Shown here in pieces: positions 25,899-33,654 of a stretch of 64,000 nt of DNA. The position numbers and the translations under genes are program-made. This DNA is from Litoreibacter ascidiaceicola (GTDB taxonomy: Bacteria > Pseudomonadota > Alphaproteobacteria > Rhodobacterales > Rhodobacteraceae): positions 1-64,000 of the forward strand of contig NZ_FQUV01000011.1 in NCBI RefSeq assembly GCF_900129235.1, given 5' to 3'. Positions within the stretch are counted from its first letter, which is position 1. Every line of letters starts with the position of its first letter. A model generated the notes under the pieces. It had not been told where the DNA came from. It saw nothing but the letters and a program-made list of their open reading frames with translations, and made no database searches.

Positions 25899-27311
25899 TT
25901 ATTTGCGACCACGTGTTCGACGTGTGAAACGTGGCAACTCACCAGCCATAATGCTGCCGACCGGATCAATCCAATCTTCTACCGTAGCCAAGCCGAACTG
26001 ATCGATCTGCGCCTCGACTGCCACCGCCGGCTTGTAGCTCGACGGCAACTCGGATGCATCGACTTTGCCTTCGTAGAACCGAACATCCAAACCTGCCGTT
26101 TCCTCTGCAAGGGCTTCGGCCGGGGTCTTGCTTCCCAACCTGCGCATATGCTCAGTCCGAGACCAGTTGCGCCCAGCACCGTGTGGGCTGAAGCCCAAAG
26201 CGTTCGACGCATCGGATCCTCGCACGATCAAAATAGGTTCCGCCATGTTCATCGGTATGATCGTGCGCCCATTCGGATCTGCGTCTGCCGCAAACCCAGA
26301 CCAAGCCGGTGTCGCACCTTTACCGTGCAGATAGATATCGCCGCGCCGGAAGACGAAGTTATGCTCGTTCCAGAAACGCTCCCCTGCCGAAGCACAAGCT
26401 TTTTCCATGGTCGCCTGATGAATGGAATTGTGGTTGGTCTTGGTCCACTTTCGGATCAATTGCAGCGCATCCCAATAGGCTTGACCTTCTTCGCTGTCAG
26501 CCGGAATCCACGCGTTCTGCTTCAAGGTCATCGGCGAATGGCGCTTACGATATTTTTCCGCTACTTCCATACCCGCCTTATACAGTTTCGCCCCCGGCCC
26601 GCGTGAACCGTGATGCGTCACAAGTATGGTATTGCCCGTTGCACGAGACTTTCCGACGAACAGGAAGTGGTTCCCGTCGCCCTGCGTCCCCATATGCTCC
26701 TGCGCGGCGCGAACAGTTTTTGCATTGCTCAGGAACGGGTTGGCCCGAAATGCGTCAAGCAGATCAAGCGAGACCGTAAAGCGGTTGCCTTGAGGCCGTC
26801 CGCCGGGACCAAAATGCGTCACCGCCGATGCGGCGTCCAGCACAGTGGTCGGATCGGCATCGCCAAGATCAGTCAACATGAGCGAGCAACAGATATCGGC
26901 CGAATGCATGCCCGGATGGATGGCGTTCTGCGCCGCGACGACACCGCCGACGGGAATTGTCCCGACAGGCCCTGCAGGACAAGCATCAGGCAAGATCGCA
27001 CCACCGACAACCGTGGGTGTCCGCATTACCGCGCGCATCGTCTCTCGCACTTTGGCGAGGTTCTTTTCCTCATCTGCATCAGCTGGTGTCAGGTTCTCAT
27101 GGAACACAACCTCGCCATCCTCGTGCAAACTGATCTGCGCAGGCTGCTTGGGGATTTCAGCTGCAAGCGCTGTTTGAATCGCATCTATATCAGCGCCAGA
27201 GCGGAGCATGTCGTTTGCGCGATCAATCAGGTTCGGGAAAGCAGGGCCGGGCGTATGGCCCCATCCTTTCAAAATAGTGCCAGTTATGGGCGTCATCGTC
27301 ATGTCGTTCAT
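25899..27311 (-). CDS. rtcB: RtcB family RNA-splicing ligase
   Basis: About 470 residues. RtcB joins RNA 2',3'-cyclic phosphate or 3'-phosphate ends to 5'-OH ends using GTP and Mn2+. Visible landmarks are HPGMHSADICCSLM (metal Asp/Cys), GTQGDGNHFLFVG with the metal His, LVTHHGSRGPG, and SPHGAGRNWSRTE with the His that becomes guanylylated. ATG 27311 follows GAAGGACGAAGACA. It is divergent from rtcR with a structured leader between them. No rtcA or rsr is beside it. It may counter the tRNA-cleaving activity typical of RloC proteins, which is inference. Confidence 0.9.
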   Translation of the reverse strand: MNDMTMTPITGTILKGWGHTPGPAFPNLIDRANDMLRSGADIDAIQTALAAEIPKQPAQISLHEDGEVVFHENLTPADADEEKNLAKVRETMRAVMRTPTVVGGAILPDACPAGPVGTIPVGGVVAAQNAIHPGMHSADICCSLMLTDLGDADPTTVLDAASAVTHFGPGGRPQGNRFTVSLDLLDAFRANPFLSNAKTVRAAQEHMGTQGDGNHFLFVGKSRATGNTILVTHHGSRGPGAKLYKAGMEVAEKYRKRHSPMTLKQNAWIPADSEEGQAYWDALQLIRKWTKTNHNSIHQATMEKACASAGERFWNEHNFVFRRGDIYLHGKGATPAWSGFAADADPNGRTIIPMNMAEPILIVRGSDASNALGFSPHGAGRNWSRTEHMRRLGSKTPAEALAEETAGLDVRFYEGKVDASELPSSYKPAVAVEAQIDQFGLATVEDWIDPVGSIMAGELPRFTRRTRGRK

Positions 27312-27335
27312 TGTCTTCGTCCTTCGGTCAATGCT

Positions 27336-27352
27336 CCCCTGACGCTCAGGGG
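27336..27352 (-). promoter_or_regulatory. Stem-loop in the rtcB leader
   Basis: CCCCTGA and TCAGGGG form a perfect 7-bp stem with a 3-base loop, about 25 bases upstream of the rtcB start codon and just before its ribosome site. It could regulate translation or be a cleavage site; no direct evidence. Confidence 0.5.
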
Positions 27353-27360
27353 TGACTTTC

Positions 27361-27396
27361 AAAAAAATCAGCGGGCCGGAAATGGGCCCGGCCCGC
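27361..27396 (-). terminator. Intrinsic terminator immediately upstream of rtcB
   Basis: GCGGGCCGG (27371-27379) and CCGGCCCGC (27388-27396) form a perfect 9-bp stem. On the minus strand it is followed by TGA and seven T residues (27361-27367). It ends about 50 bases before the rtcB start, so transcripts from further upstream must terminate here or read through. Confidence 0.75.
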
Positions 27397-27480
27397 CGCA
27401 GCTACGGATGCGTATTCATCCGCCTGTCCAGGTTCTTCTCTTCTGGTGGGATATGTTTGGCAGCTAATTACTCCCACTCC
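27361..27480 (-). ncRNA. Candidate small structured RNA or rtcB leader with attenuator
   Basis: On the minus strand, from 27480: GTGGGA pairs with TCCCAC 20 bases on; CGGATG/CATCCG forms a perfect stem with a 6-base loop (27401-27424 region); a terminator hairpin closes the transcript at 27361-27396. Three consecutive helices ending in an intrinsic terminator describe a discrete RNA of about 110-120 nt between rtcR and rtcB. The 5' end is a guess. I cannot assign it to Y RNA or any family. Confidence 0.45.
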
Positions 27481-27602
27481 AAAACAATTGTGAAAAGTCG
27501 TGAAGTAACTGTTTTATAAAGATAATAAGCCATCTTGCGGATAATGAACCATATCGATACGATATATATAAATCGTAACTTATCCATTTGGAGCGCAGGC
27601 TC

Positions 27603-29165
27603 GTGCGAAACGTCGTCATCGGATTCCTAGGCACGCAGTTGGACATGGGCAAACGTCGCCGCTGGCGCCCAACCGTTGATCTGTGCCGGACGGAAGGCTT
27701 TCCCGTTGATCGGCTCGAGTTGATCCACGACCACAAGTTCAACAGGCTCGCACATAGCGTTAAGCGCGATATTGAAGAAGCATCGCCTGAAACCGAGGTC
27801 TTGCTTCATCGTATGGATATGGACGACCCGTGGGATTTGGAGGAAGTCTACACGAAGCTGTTCGATTTCGCCTCAGATTATGGTTTTGACGAAGATCGCG
27901 AACGCTACCACATTCATCTGACGACGGGCACACATGTTGGGCAGATTTGCTGGTTCCTGCTGTCTGAATCCCGTCATATCCCAGCCGCTCTGATACAAAC
28001 TGGCCCGCCACGGGGAGGCGACGATGTCGGTACGTTTGACCTTATCGATCTCGATCTCAGTCGCTACGACGCCCTGCAACAGCGGTTCGATCAACAAACG
28101 CGCGAATATGGAGACCTACTCAAGGGCGGGATTAAGACGCGCAATGTGGCATATAACAGGCTAATTGACAGGATTGAACAAGTGGCAGGACTGTCGGATG
28201 CGCCCATCCTGCTGCAGGGCGAGTCTGGCACCGGGAAATCTGAACTTGCGCAACGGATCTACGAATTGAAGCTGCAACGTAGGCGCGTGAAAGGCCGCTT
28301 AGTTCATGTGAATTGTGCCACGCTTCGTGGTGGCACCGCGAATGCTACTCTGTTCGGTCAACGCCGCAGCTTTACAGGGCAGGCCGGCACAGAACGCGCA
28401 GGGCTCTTGCGGGAAGCAGATGGCGGTGTTTTGTTCCTCGATGAGATCGACGCGCTCGGACTGGAAGAACAAGCCCTGCTGCTCCACGCCATTGAGGCGG
28501 GGCAATACTATCCGCTTGGTTCTGATGCGGAAGTCACTAGCCGGTTTCAGGTCATCGCCGGGGCCAGCGGCGATTTGTCCGCCATGGTCTCTGAAGGCGT
28601 TTTCCGAATTGATCTGTTAACGCGCTTGAACCTGTGGACGTTCCATTTGCCCGCGCTGCGTGATCGCCCTGAGGACTTCGAAGTCAATCTCAGGCACGAA
28701 CTGGCACAGGCCGAAAAGACGCTCGGTATACGTGTAGGTTTTAATTCCGACGCCTCTGAAGCTTGGCTACGGTTCGCCAGTGCGCCCGGTACGCTTTGGC
28801 CTGGTAATTTTCGGGATTTCAGCGGGGCTATCTTGCGCTTATGCACCCTCGCCCCACGGGGGCGGATCACCAGGGCACAGGTTGTTGATGAAATTGCAAC
28901 GCTTGAACGAAGATGGCGTGCGGCAGATACTGACCAGAACTCCCAGCTTGTCGCCAAATATGTTAATGGACCGGTAGATCCATTCGACATCCCGCAACTC
29001 GCGAATGTCCTTCATACTTGTCAGACCTCGGCGACCATCAGCGAGGCCGGGCGGCGGCTATTTGCGGTATCACGCGAAGATCGCAAGAGTCGGAACGATG
29101 CAGACCGGTTACGCAAATATCTTGCGAAATTTGACCTCAGCTGGGCCGAGCTAAATGATGGCTGA
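27603..29165 (+). CDS. rtcR: RtcR, sigma-54-dependent activator of the rtc RNA-repair genes
   Basis: 520 residues. The N-terminal CARF-like RtcR domain is evident (VIGFLGTQLDMGKRR, ETEVLLHRMDMDDPWDLEEV, HIHLTTGTHVGQICWFLLSE). The AAA+ domain follows with Walker A GESGTGKS and Walker B GGVLFLDEID. A C-terminal helix-turn-helix ends NDADRLRKYLAKFDLSW, as in E. coli RtcR. The loop that contacts sigma-54, normally GAFTGA, reads RSFTGQ here. GTG 27603 was chosen because family members begin directly at MR(K/N)xV; GCAGG stands upstream. It should activate rtcB when it senses cyclic-phosphate RNA ends or tRNA fragments. Confidence 0.9.
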   Translation: MRNVVIGFLGTQLDMGKRRRWRPTVDLCRTEGFPVDRLELIHDHKFNRLAHSVKRDIEEASPETEVLLHRMDMDDPWDLEEVYTKLFDFASDYGFDEDRERYHIHLTTGTHVGQICWFLLSESRHIPAALIQTGPPRGGDDVGTFDLIDLDLSRYDALQQRFDQQTREYGDLLKGGIKTRNVAYNRLIDRIEQVAGLSDAPILLQGESGTGKSELAQRIYELKLQRRRVKGRLVHVNCATLRGGTANATLFGQRRSFTGQAGTERAGLLREADGGVLFLDEIDALGLEEQALLLHAIEAGQYYPLGSDAEVTSRFQVIAGASGDLSAMVSEGVFRIDLLTRLNLWTFHLPALRDRPEDFEVNLRHELAQAEKTLGIRVGFNSDASEAWLRFASAPGTLWPGNFRDFSGAILRLCTLAPRGRITRAQVVDEIATLERRWRAADTDQNSQLVAKYVNGPVDPFDIPQLANVLHTCQTSATISEAGRRLFAVSREDRKSRNDADRLRKYLAKFDLSWAELNDG

Positions 29166-29187
29166 CAGTAGGTGGAGGCGACCAACC

Positions 29188-29257
29188 CGGCCCATAACGG
29201 ACCTTGAGCCTTTCAATCAAATGCTGCGATGCGGCCCGCAGAACCGGACGTTCGTTC
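29188..29257 (+). repeat. Hairpin intergenic repeat, copy R12
   Basis: CGGCCCATAACGGACCTTG, then AAATGCTGCGATGCGGCCC, then GAACCGGACGTTCGTTC. It starts 23 bp after the rtcR stop codon. Confidence 0.7.
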
Positions 29258-29375
29258 CGTAACGCTGGGTCACTAGTGGACCAAAGGGCTCCGGAACGTT
29301 CAGCCGTTAGACAGAAACGAAAACTAATGCGATGGTGGTCAGAATTTCGATGTCTATTTGACTCTCGAGGCAAGC

Positions 29376-29810
29376 ATGAGCCTGAAGAAGATCCAAATCG
29401 AGAGCCTCCTTTCGGAACATGAGGTCGACTTTAGCCCCGTTCAATCCAACGAAAGCGAGCAATTCAAGAGACTTTGGCTAGTTGCCTATGCCGCGAGAGT
29501 GAAGAAAGAGACCGGTGTGTGGATACACAATCGTTTTCGATGGCATGGCTTCAGCTACGGCTTTCAATCCGCAGTTTCGGGATCAGATGCTCTGACTGCT
29601 TACCAAAGCCAATGGCAAGCCCCCTATGTGATTTTCGATGAGGAGGACACTTGGGCGTATCACTGTACTTCTGAGAAGTATCCCGACCTTACTTCATCAC
29701 GAGCAGACATCTACGTGGCTCACCATAATATGAAATGGACGATGGTCTTCACTCATGAACAACCACACATCGGGCCTTATCTCGCCTTTAAGTCTAAGAA
29801 CGTTGATTGA
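29376..29810 (+). CDS. DUF4275 family protein
   Basis: 144 residues. RWHGFSYGF, then YVIFDEEDTWAYHC, and the C-terminal ADIYVAHHNMKWTMVFTHEQ and HIGPYLAF are the hallmarks of DUF4275, small proteins often found as single accessory or immunity-like genes. Function is unknown. The ATG at 29376 has GAGGCAAGC upstream. The gene is enclosed by repeats R12 and R13, and R13 begins at the base after its stop codon. Confidence 0.75.
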   Translation: MSLKKIQIESLLSEHEVDFSPVQSNESEQFKRLWLVAYAARVKKETGVWIHNRFRWHGFSYGFQSAVSGSDALTAYQSQWQAPYVIFDEEDTWAYHCTSEKYPDLTSSRADIYVAHHNMKWTMVFTHEQPHIGPYLAFKSKNVD

Positions 29811-29880
29811 CGGCCCAAAGCTGCCGTTGGCGAGTTGGACCGACGCTGCGGTGCAGCTTCCCCGAAGCGGCCATTGATCG
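29811..29880 (+). repeat. Hairpin intergenic repeat, copy R13 (abuts a stop codon)
   Basis: CGGCCCAAAGCTGCCGTTGG, then ACGCTGCGGTGCAGC (perfect GCTGC/GCAGC stem), then CCGAAGCGGCCATTG. Its first base follows the DUF4275 TGA directly. Confidence 0.8.
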
Positions 29881-30004
29881 GTCGCCCAGCACTGTGATGG
29901 AACCGATGACTGCAATGCGGGACAAAGCGCCATTTTGCTGCGGCTGCGCAAATGGCTGCTTTAGGCCTGGCGCACCAATAGAACATTGCAGCAGGACACG
30001 TCGG

Positions 30005-30355
30005 TTAATCCGTATAGCTTCGGCAGGCATCGACCCCTACGGCTGTCGAGGCAAGTAGTTGATCTGCGTCGCGGATGAGATCAGCGATCCGCCTGTCCGC
30101 AAGGCGATACCGGACGAACCGACCTTCGTTCCTGCGACTGACCAGACCGCAATCCAAAAGGCAGCGCAGATGGTTCGAGACATTGGGCTGACCAAGCCCT
30201 GTTTGGGTAACGATTTCCTGCACGCTGCGTTCGTCCGACAGTAGCGCATCGAGGATCGCAAGACGGCTGGGGTCGCCGAGACCCCGGAAGAGCTTTGCCC
30301 GCGGCTCAAGGGTGTCAGCTGCCGAAAGATCGTCTTGAATGTTTTGCAATGTCAT
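30005..30355 (-). CDS. ArsR/SmtB family metal-sensing repressor, CmtR-like
   Basis: 116 residues with a winged helix (DPSRLAILDALLSDERSVQE, LGQPNVSNHLRCLLDCGLV). The Cys-x3-Cys in the recognition-helix end (RCLLDC) plus a C-terminal Cys (GVDACRSYTD) reproduce the three-cysteine site of the CmtR Cd(II)/Pb(II) sensors, so soft-metal sensing is likely. ATG 30355 is preferred; a GTG at 30367 would add four residues and run through the inverted repeat. It is divergent from the CDF exporter it probably represses. Confidence 0.8.
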   Translation of the reverse strand: MTLQNIQDDLSAADTLEPRAKLFRGLGDPSRLAILDALLSDERSVQEIVTQTGLGQPNVSNHLRCLLDCGLVSRRNEGRFVRYRLADRRIADLIRDADQLLASTAVGVDACRSYTD

Positions 30356-30372
30356 ATCATTATCCACTGATA
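30355..30372. promoter_or_regulatory. Inverted repeat, likely operator of the metal repressor
   Basis: TATCA (30355-30359) and TGATA (30368-30372) form a dyad with eight bases between, at the 5' end of the repressor gene and facing the CDF gene. Size and location suit an ArsR-type operator; inference. Confidence 0.5.
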
Positions 30373-30418
30373 CGTTAGCGGCGACTTCTTTCGCACGCTA
30401 CCTTCAAGAGGATCGCAT

Positions 30419-31270
30419 ATGAGCCGAGCAGATAACACCACATTGCCTACAACGTCTTTGCCGATCCGGATGCGGGTGCATGGCATGGACTGCGCCAAGG
30501 ATGCCGCTGAGATCGAACGGGCCGCTCGGTCTGCGGGCGTGGCTGAAGGCGATGTGAAGGTGTCTGCCGCAACCCATGTCATGACATTGCGGATCGCCGA
30601 AGACGACTTGCCGAAAGTGCGTCCAGCACTGGACGCAACCGGCTATGGCTTTGAGCTGATCAAGAGCGGGGATACATCGTCCGATCCGGCTTACAAAGAC
30701 CCGAGCTATCGCCGCGCGCTCTGGATCGTGGTCCTGCTCAATCTCGGCTACGGGGTGATCGAGATGTTCGGCGGGTTCCTGTCCGGATCGCAAGCTTTGA
30801 AAGCAGATGCCCTGGATTTTTTGGGCGACGGCGCAATCACCTTTCTGGGCCTGCTCGCTATCGGTTGGAGTCTGACATGGCGGGCGCGGTCGGCGATGAT
30901 CCAGGGCGTGTTCTTGGGATTTCTGGGGCTTGGCGTTGTCGGCAGCACAATCTTGCGTGTCCTGAATCAGACGACACCAGAGGCCGGGTTAATGGGAGCC
31001 TTCGCCGTGGGCGCGCTGATCGTAAACATTCTTGCGGTGCTGCCGCTGCTAAAACACCGCAAGGGCGACGCCAACATGCGGGCCGTATGGCTGTTCTCCC
31101 GGAACGACGCCATCGGCAACCTCGCCGTGGTGATCGCTGCCGGACTGGTCGCCTGGCTCGGCAGTGCCTGGCCTGACCTCATCGTTGCTTTCGCCATCGC
31201 AGGGCTGTTCCTGCATTCGTCATGGATGATCATCCGGGATGCGCGGAGTGATCTGTCAGAAACCGAGTGA
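30419..31270 (+). CDS. CDF-family cation transporter with N-terminal HMA-like domain
   Basis: 283 residues. Residues about 15-62 form a heavy-metal-associated domain (MRVHGMDCAKDAAEIERAA) with only one Cys of the usual CxxC pair. From about residue 95 come six hydrophobic segments; KADALDFLGDG and SRNDAIGNLAVVI take the place of the two metal-binding helices of cation diffusion facilitators, with His replaced in the second. Probably a heavy-metal (Cd/Zn/Co class) exporter driven by protons. AAGAGGA precedes ATG 30419. It pairs with the divergent CmtR-like repressor. Confidence 0.8.
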   Translation: MSRADNTTLPTTSLPIRMRVHGMDCAKDAAEIERAARSAGVAEGDVKVSAATHVMTLRIAEDDLPKVRPALDATGYGFELIKSGDTSSDPAYKDPSYRRALWIVVLLNLGYGVIEMFGGFLSGSQALKADALDFLGDGAITFLGLLAIGWSLTWRARSAMIQGVFLGFLGLGVVGSTILRVLNQTTPEAGLMGAFAVGALIVNILAVLPLLKHRKGDANMRAVWLFSRNDAIGNLAVVIAAGLVAWLGSAWPDLIVAFAIAGLFLHSSWMIIRDARSDLSETE

Positions 31271-31274
31271 TCTG

Positions 31275-31346
31275 GCGGAAAAGCTGACGTGCGAACCGGA
31301 AACCGACATTCGCCACTGCGCAGCGAGTCCGGAACTTTGGGCTCGT
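31275..31346 (-). repeat. Hairpin intergenic repeat, diverged minus-strand copy
   Basis: On the minus strand: CGAGCCCAAAGTTCCGGAC, then TCGCTGCGCAGTGG, then CGAATGTCGG. It starts within ten bases of the CDF stop codon. Confidence 0.5.
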
Positions 31347-31405
31347 TGCAGCCATCGTGGTTAGTGCAGCATCTGGGCTCTTAAGCTGACTTCCTCAGTT
31401 GAGGA

Positions 31406-31473
31406 CGGCCCAAAGCCGACACCTAGCGGATGTTCCTAATGCTGCGGGCGCAGCCCGCTTTGCGGACATTGGC
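31406..31473 (+). repeat. Hairpin intergenic repeat, copy R14
   Basis: CGGCCCAAAGCCGACACC, then AATGCTGCGGGCGCAGCCC (perfect GCTGCG/CGCAGC stem), then TTTGCGGACATTGGC. Its downstream flank is shared with copy R4. Confidence 0.8.
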
Positions 31474-31523
31474 TTCCGTGATCAGTGCCTCTATCATTTA
31501 TGGCAGCTCAAAGAGGTATTCAG

Positions 31524-31790
31524 ATGGAACGCGAACCCAACCTTGTCATCTCCAGTGTCTCGCAGCGCATCGTTGAGGATGGGGCGCCATTCAAGGTGGA
31601 CATTTACAAACTCGAAGGCGGGGACGGTTGGTCACTGGAAGTTGTGACCGAAGATGGGACATCCATTGTCTGGGACGATCTTTTTGAGGACGACCGAGCC
31701 GCACTCGAAGAGGCAATCAGCACCATTCGAACCGAGGGCGCAGTTGCTTTCGCCAACGGTGGCTCAAACGTCGTCCAGTTTAAGCAGTAA
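31524..31790 (+). CDS. Small acidic hypothetical protein (88 residues)
   Basis: An acidic soluble protein: NLVISSVSQRIVEDGAPFKV, then KLEGGDGWSLEVVTEDG, WDDLFEDDRAALEEAISTIR. Two or three strands followed by a helix are likely; no family is recognised. CAAAGAGG precedes ATG 31524. The gene is enclosed by R14 and R15, the latter starting six bases after the stop. A broken 5' copy together with its upstream repeat occurs at 7846-8050, so gene and repeat have been copied as a unit. Confidence 0.7.
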   Translation: MEREPNLVISSVSQRIVEDGAPFKVDIYKLEGGDGWSLEVVTEDGTSIVWDDLFEDDRAALEEAISTIRTEGAVAFANGGSNVVQFKQ

Positions 31791-31795
31791 GTGAC

Positions 31796-31867
31796 CGGCC
31801 CATTGCTGCCGTTGGTCAGGCACTGGCCATGCTGCGGTGCGGCCCCTCAGACCGGACCTTCGCTGCG
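31796..31867 (+). repeat. Hairpin intergenic repeat, copy R15
   Basis: CGGCCCATTGCTGCCGTTGG, then CCATGCTGCGGTGCGGCCCC, then AGACCGGACCTTCGCTGC. It begins six bases after the preceding stop codon. Confidence 0.8.
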
Positions 31868-31981
31868 CCTGCATGATCTTGTTGCCTTCGAACTCACATG
31901 AGTTCCCATCAGGTACCAGCCTTTGCTGACCGCCGCTTACCGAACAAGAGCAACAATATGATCTATACCTGCCCGATCAAA

Positions 31982-33532
31982 TTACTCCGCCCTACTGTGA
32001 TGATCATCCCACCACGGTAAAACTTCACCAAGTCTGTGGGCAAACGGATATTTTTCGCCCCTTGGCATATCATCGCCCATCAACCTTTTATGGACACCGT
32101 CCAGCATCCAACCAATGCACTCATTTGCGCCCTCCGCGACGGCGGCAAGAAATGCGTCTTCATCTGCCGTGGCCAGTGTTCGCTCCAACTGGTCGATTGC
32201 AACGAAAACAACTGGGCGTCGGTCCTCGTCTATAATTAAGGCGTCCTTTGCATCTGCCATCTTGCCCGCTTCTGCAAGAACGTGATCGCGCAAAGGCCCG
32301 CTCATCGCCAACCAGTTGTCTAAAGTCAGTATAACCCCCAATGCGCCGGGAGAAAGGTCGTGTCCTGTCAACCCACGACGACAATGCGAGAAGTAGCGCC
32401 AAAGTTGAAACACTGCTTTTGCCATATCTTCGAAACCGCGTTCATCGGTCGGTTTTCTCCCAAACATAGCGGCCTGCGACATACGGGTTGCTTTGCATTC
32501 AAGCGCAAGCTTAATCTGCCCATCCAACTTACAGATAATGTCAGGTGTATCAAATTTCGCTTTTCTAGTTCCGTATTTTGTTTCGCCGCACCAAATCAAT
32601 CCGGGAAGCATCAAGGTTAAGTACTCAAGACAGTACGCTTCAAATCGCCTCGCATAATCATTCCGCACCGCACCACCACCATCTGCAACGTCATAGAATA
32701 GACCGGATGTCGTGCGTTCGAGTATCAATTCGGGTATTGGGCATCGAATGCGTCTAGCACTATCCGTGAACTCGATACACGGGAACTTTCGGAACTCACT
32801 CGCACGGTAAGCAGTGGGCTGTAGCACCTTTAGATTCAATCGCGCCTTTTGCTCGGCCTTTGTGAAAGGCTGACAGATTAGCGCCAAAGTCTTGTTAACG
32901 TCATCCTGCGTTACACCCAAGCGCTCCCAGTCTTCATCAAGTTTCAGGATAGGCCTTCCTGTAAATGCAGCATGAAGGACGAAGCCTGTCCTATTGAAGC
33001 TGTTGATGCTCAAACCATTGGTTTCCTTGAAATACTTGGCACACTCTCCCTGACCATAGATATAGACGTTCCGATAGAATTGCGCCATGTTCGCGTAACC
33101 GCGTTGCCAAGCGAACTGACGGCTGGCTAAGCGCGCCATTTCAACAAGCACACCACCGTCCTTTTTCCAAAACCAACTTTCTTCATCCTCCAACGACCTA
33201 AGTGTGTTCACGCAAGAAATAGCATTTCCGAAAGAACGCCAGCTTCGCTCTTTACGGTTTTTCCGACTCTTGAACTGTGCCGTCTTTGGAACGGTCAAGA
33301 TTTGGTTTGCAAGCGTTTCTAATTCCCACGGGTGAATCCGATGCGTAGCGTTAAACCCTACGTTCTCCGCACCCTTTGGGATAGTGTTTGGGTCAAGGAA
33401 CTTCGCTCCTACCCCTGGCTTTTCGGATTGCAGCATTTTGACCGACCAAAGAAGTTGTATGAATCCTTCACTGCTAAATGAGCCAAGTAGCTTGTTCAGT
33501 TTTTTTCGGTGGCGTTGTTTCAAATTTGACAA
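31982..33532 (-). CDS. PD-(D/E)XK-type nuclease-like protein of unknown system
   Basis: 516 residues, basic N-terminus (LKQRHRKKLNKLL). In the C-terminal half a restriction-endonuclease-like core is visible: RRFEAYCLEYL (Glu298), TPDIICKLDG (Asp331) and LALECKATR (Glu345-x-Lys347). A large N-terminal domain of unknown fold precedes it. No helicase or methylase is adjacent. The start is TTG 33532, chosen because AAGGATGGG stands 6-14 bases before it and the next Met is residue 33. It is separated from neighbours by repeats R15 and R16. Defence or mobile-element function is inference. Confidence 0.65.
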   Translation of the reverse strand: MSNLKQRHRKKLNKLLGSFSSEGFIQLLWSVKMLQSEKPGVGAKFLDPNTIPKGAENVGFNATHRIHPWELETLANQILTVPKTAQFKSRKNRKERSWRSFGNAISCVNTLRSLEDEESWFWKKDGGVLVEMARLASRQFAWQRGYANMAQFYRNVYIYGQGECAKYFKETNGLSINSFNRTGFVLHAAFTGRPILKLDEDWERLGVTQDDVNKTLALICQPFTKAEQKARLNLKVLQPTAYRASEFRKFPCIEFTDSARRIRCPIPELILERTTSGLFYDVADGGGAVRNDYARRFEAYCLEYLTLMLPGLIWCGETKYGTRKAKFDTPDIICKLDGQIKLALECKATRMSQAAMFGRKPTDERGFEDMAKAVFQLWRYFSHCRRGLTGHDLSPGALGVILTLDNWLAMSGPLRDHVLAEAGKMADAKDALIIDEDRRPVVFVAIDQLERTLATADEDAFLAAVAEGANECIGWMLDGVHKRLMGDDMPRGEKYPFAHRLGEVLPWWDDHHSRAE

Positions 33533-33654
33533 ACTAACCCATCCTTTGATCGACCAGGTAACTGTGAATGTTTGATAGCCTCAGGGCTACCTAAACGCTA
33601 AGGCTGCGAAGTTATCGGCGGCTTTGGCTCCTGTTTAGAAGCCGCTTCGCTCTT

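Noticed and set aside
27363-27480. Sigma-54 (-24/-12) promoter for rtcB
   Set aside because: I looked for GG-N10-GC on the minus strand; the best candidate near 27520 (GATGGCTTATTATCTTTAT) lacks the -12 GC, so none is reported.
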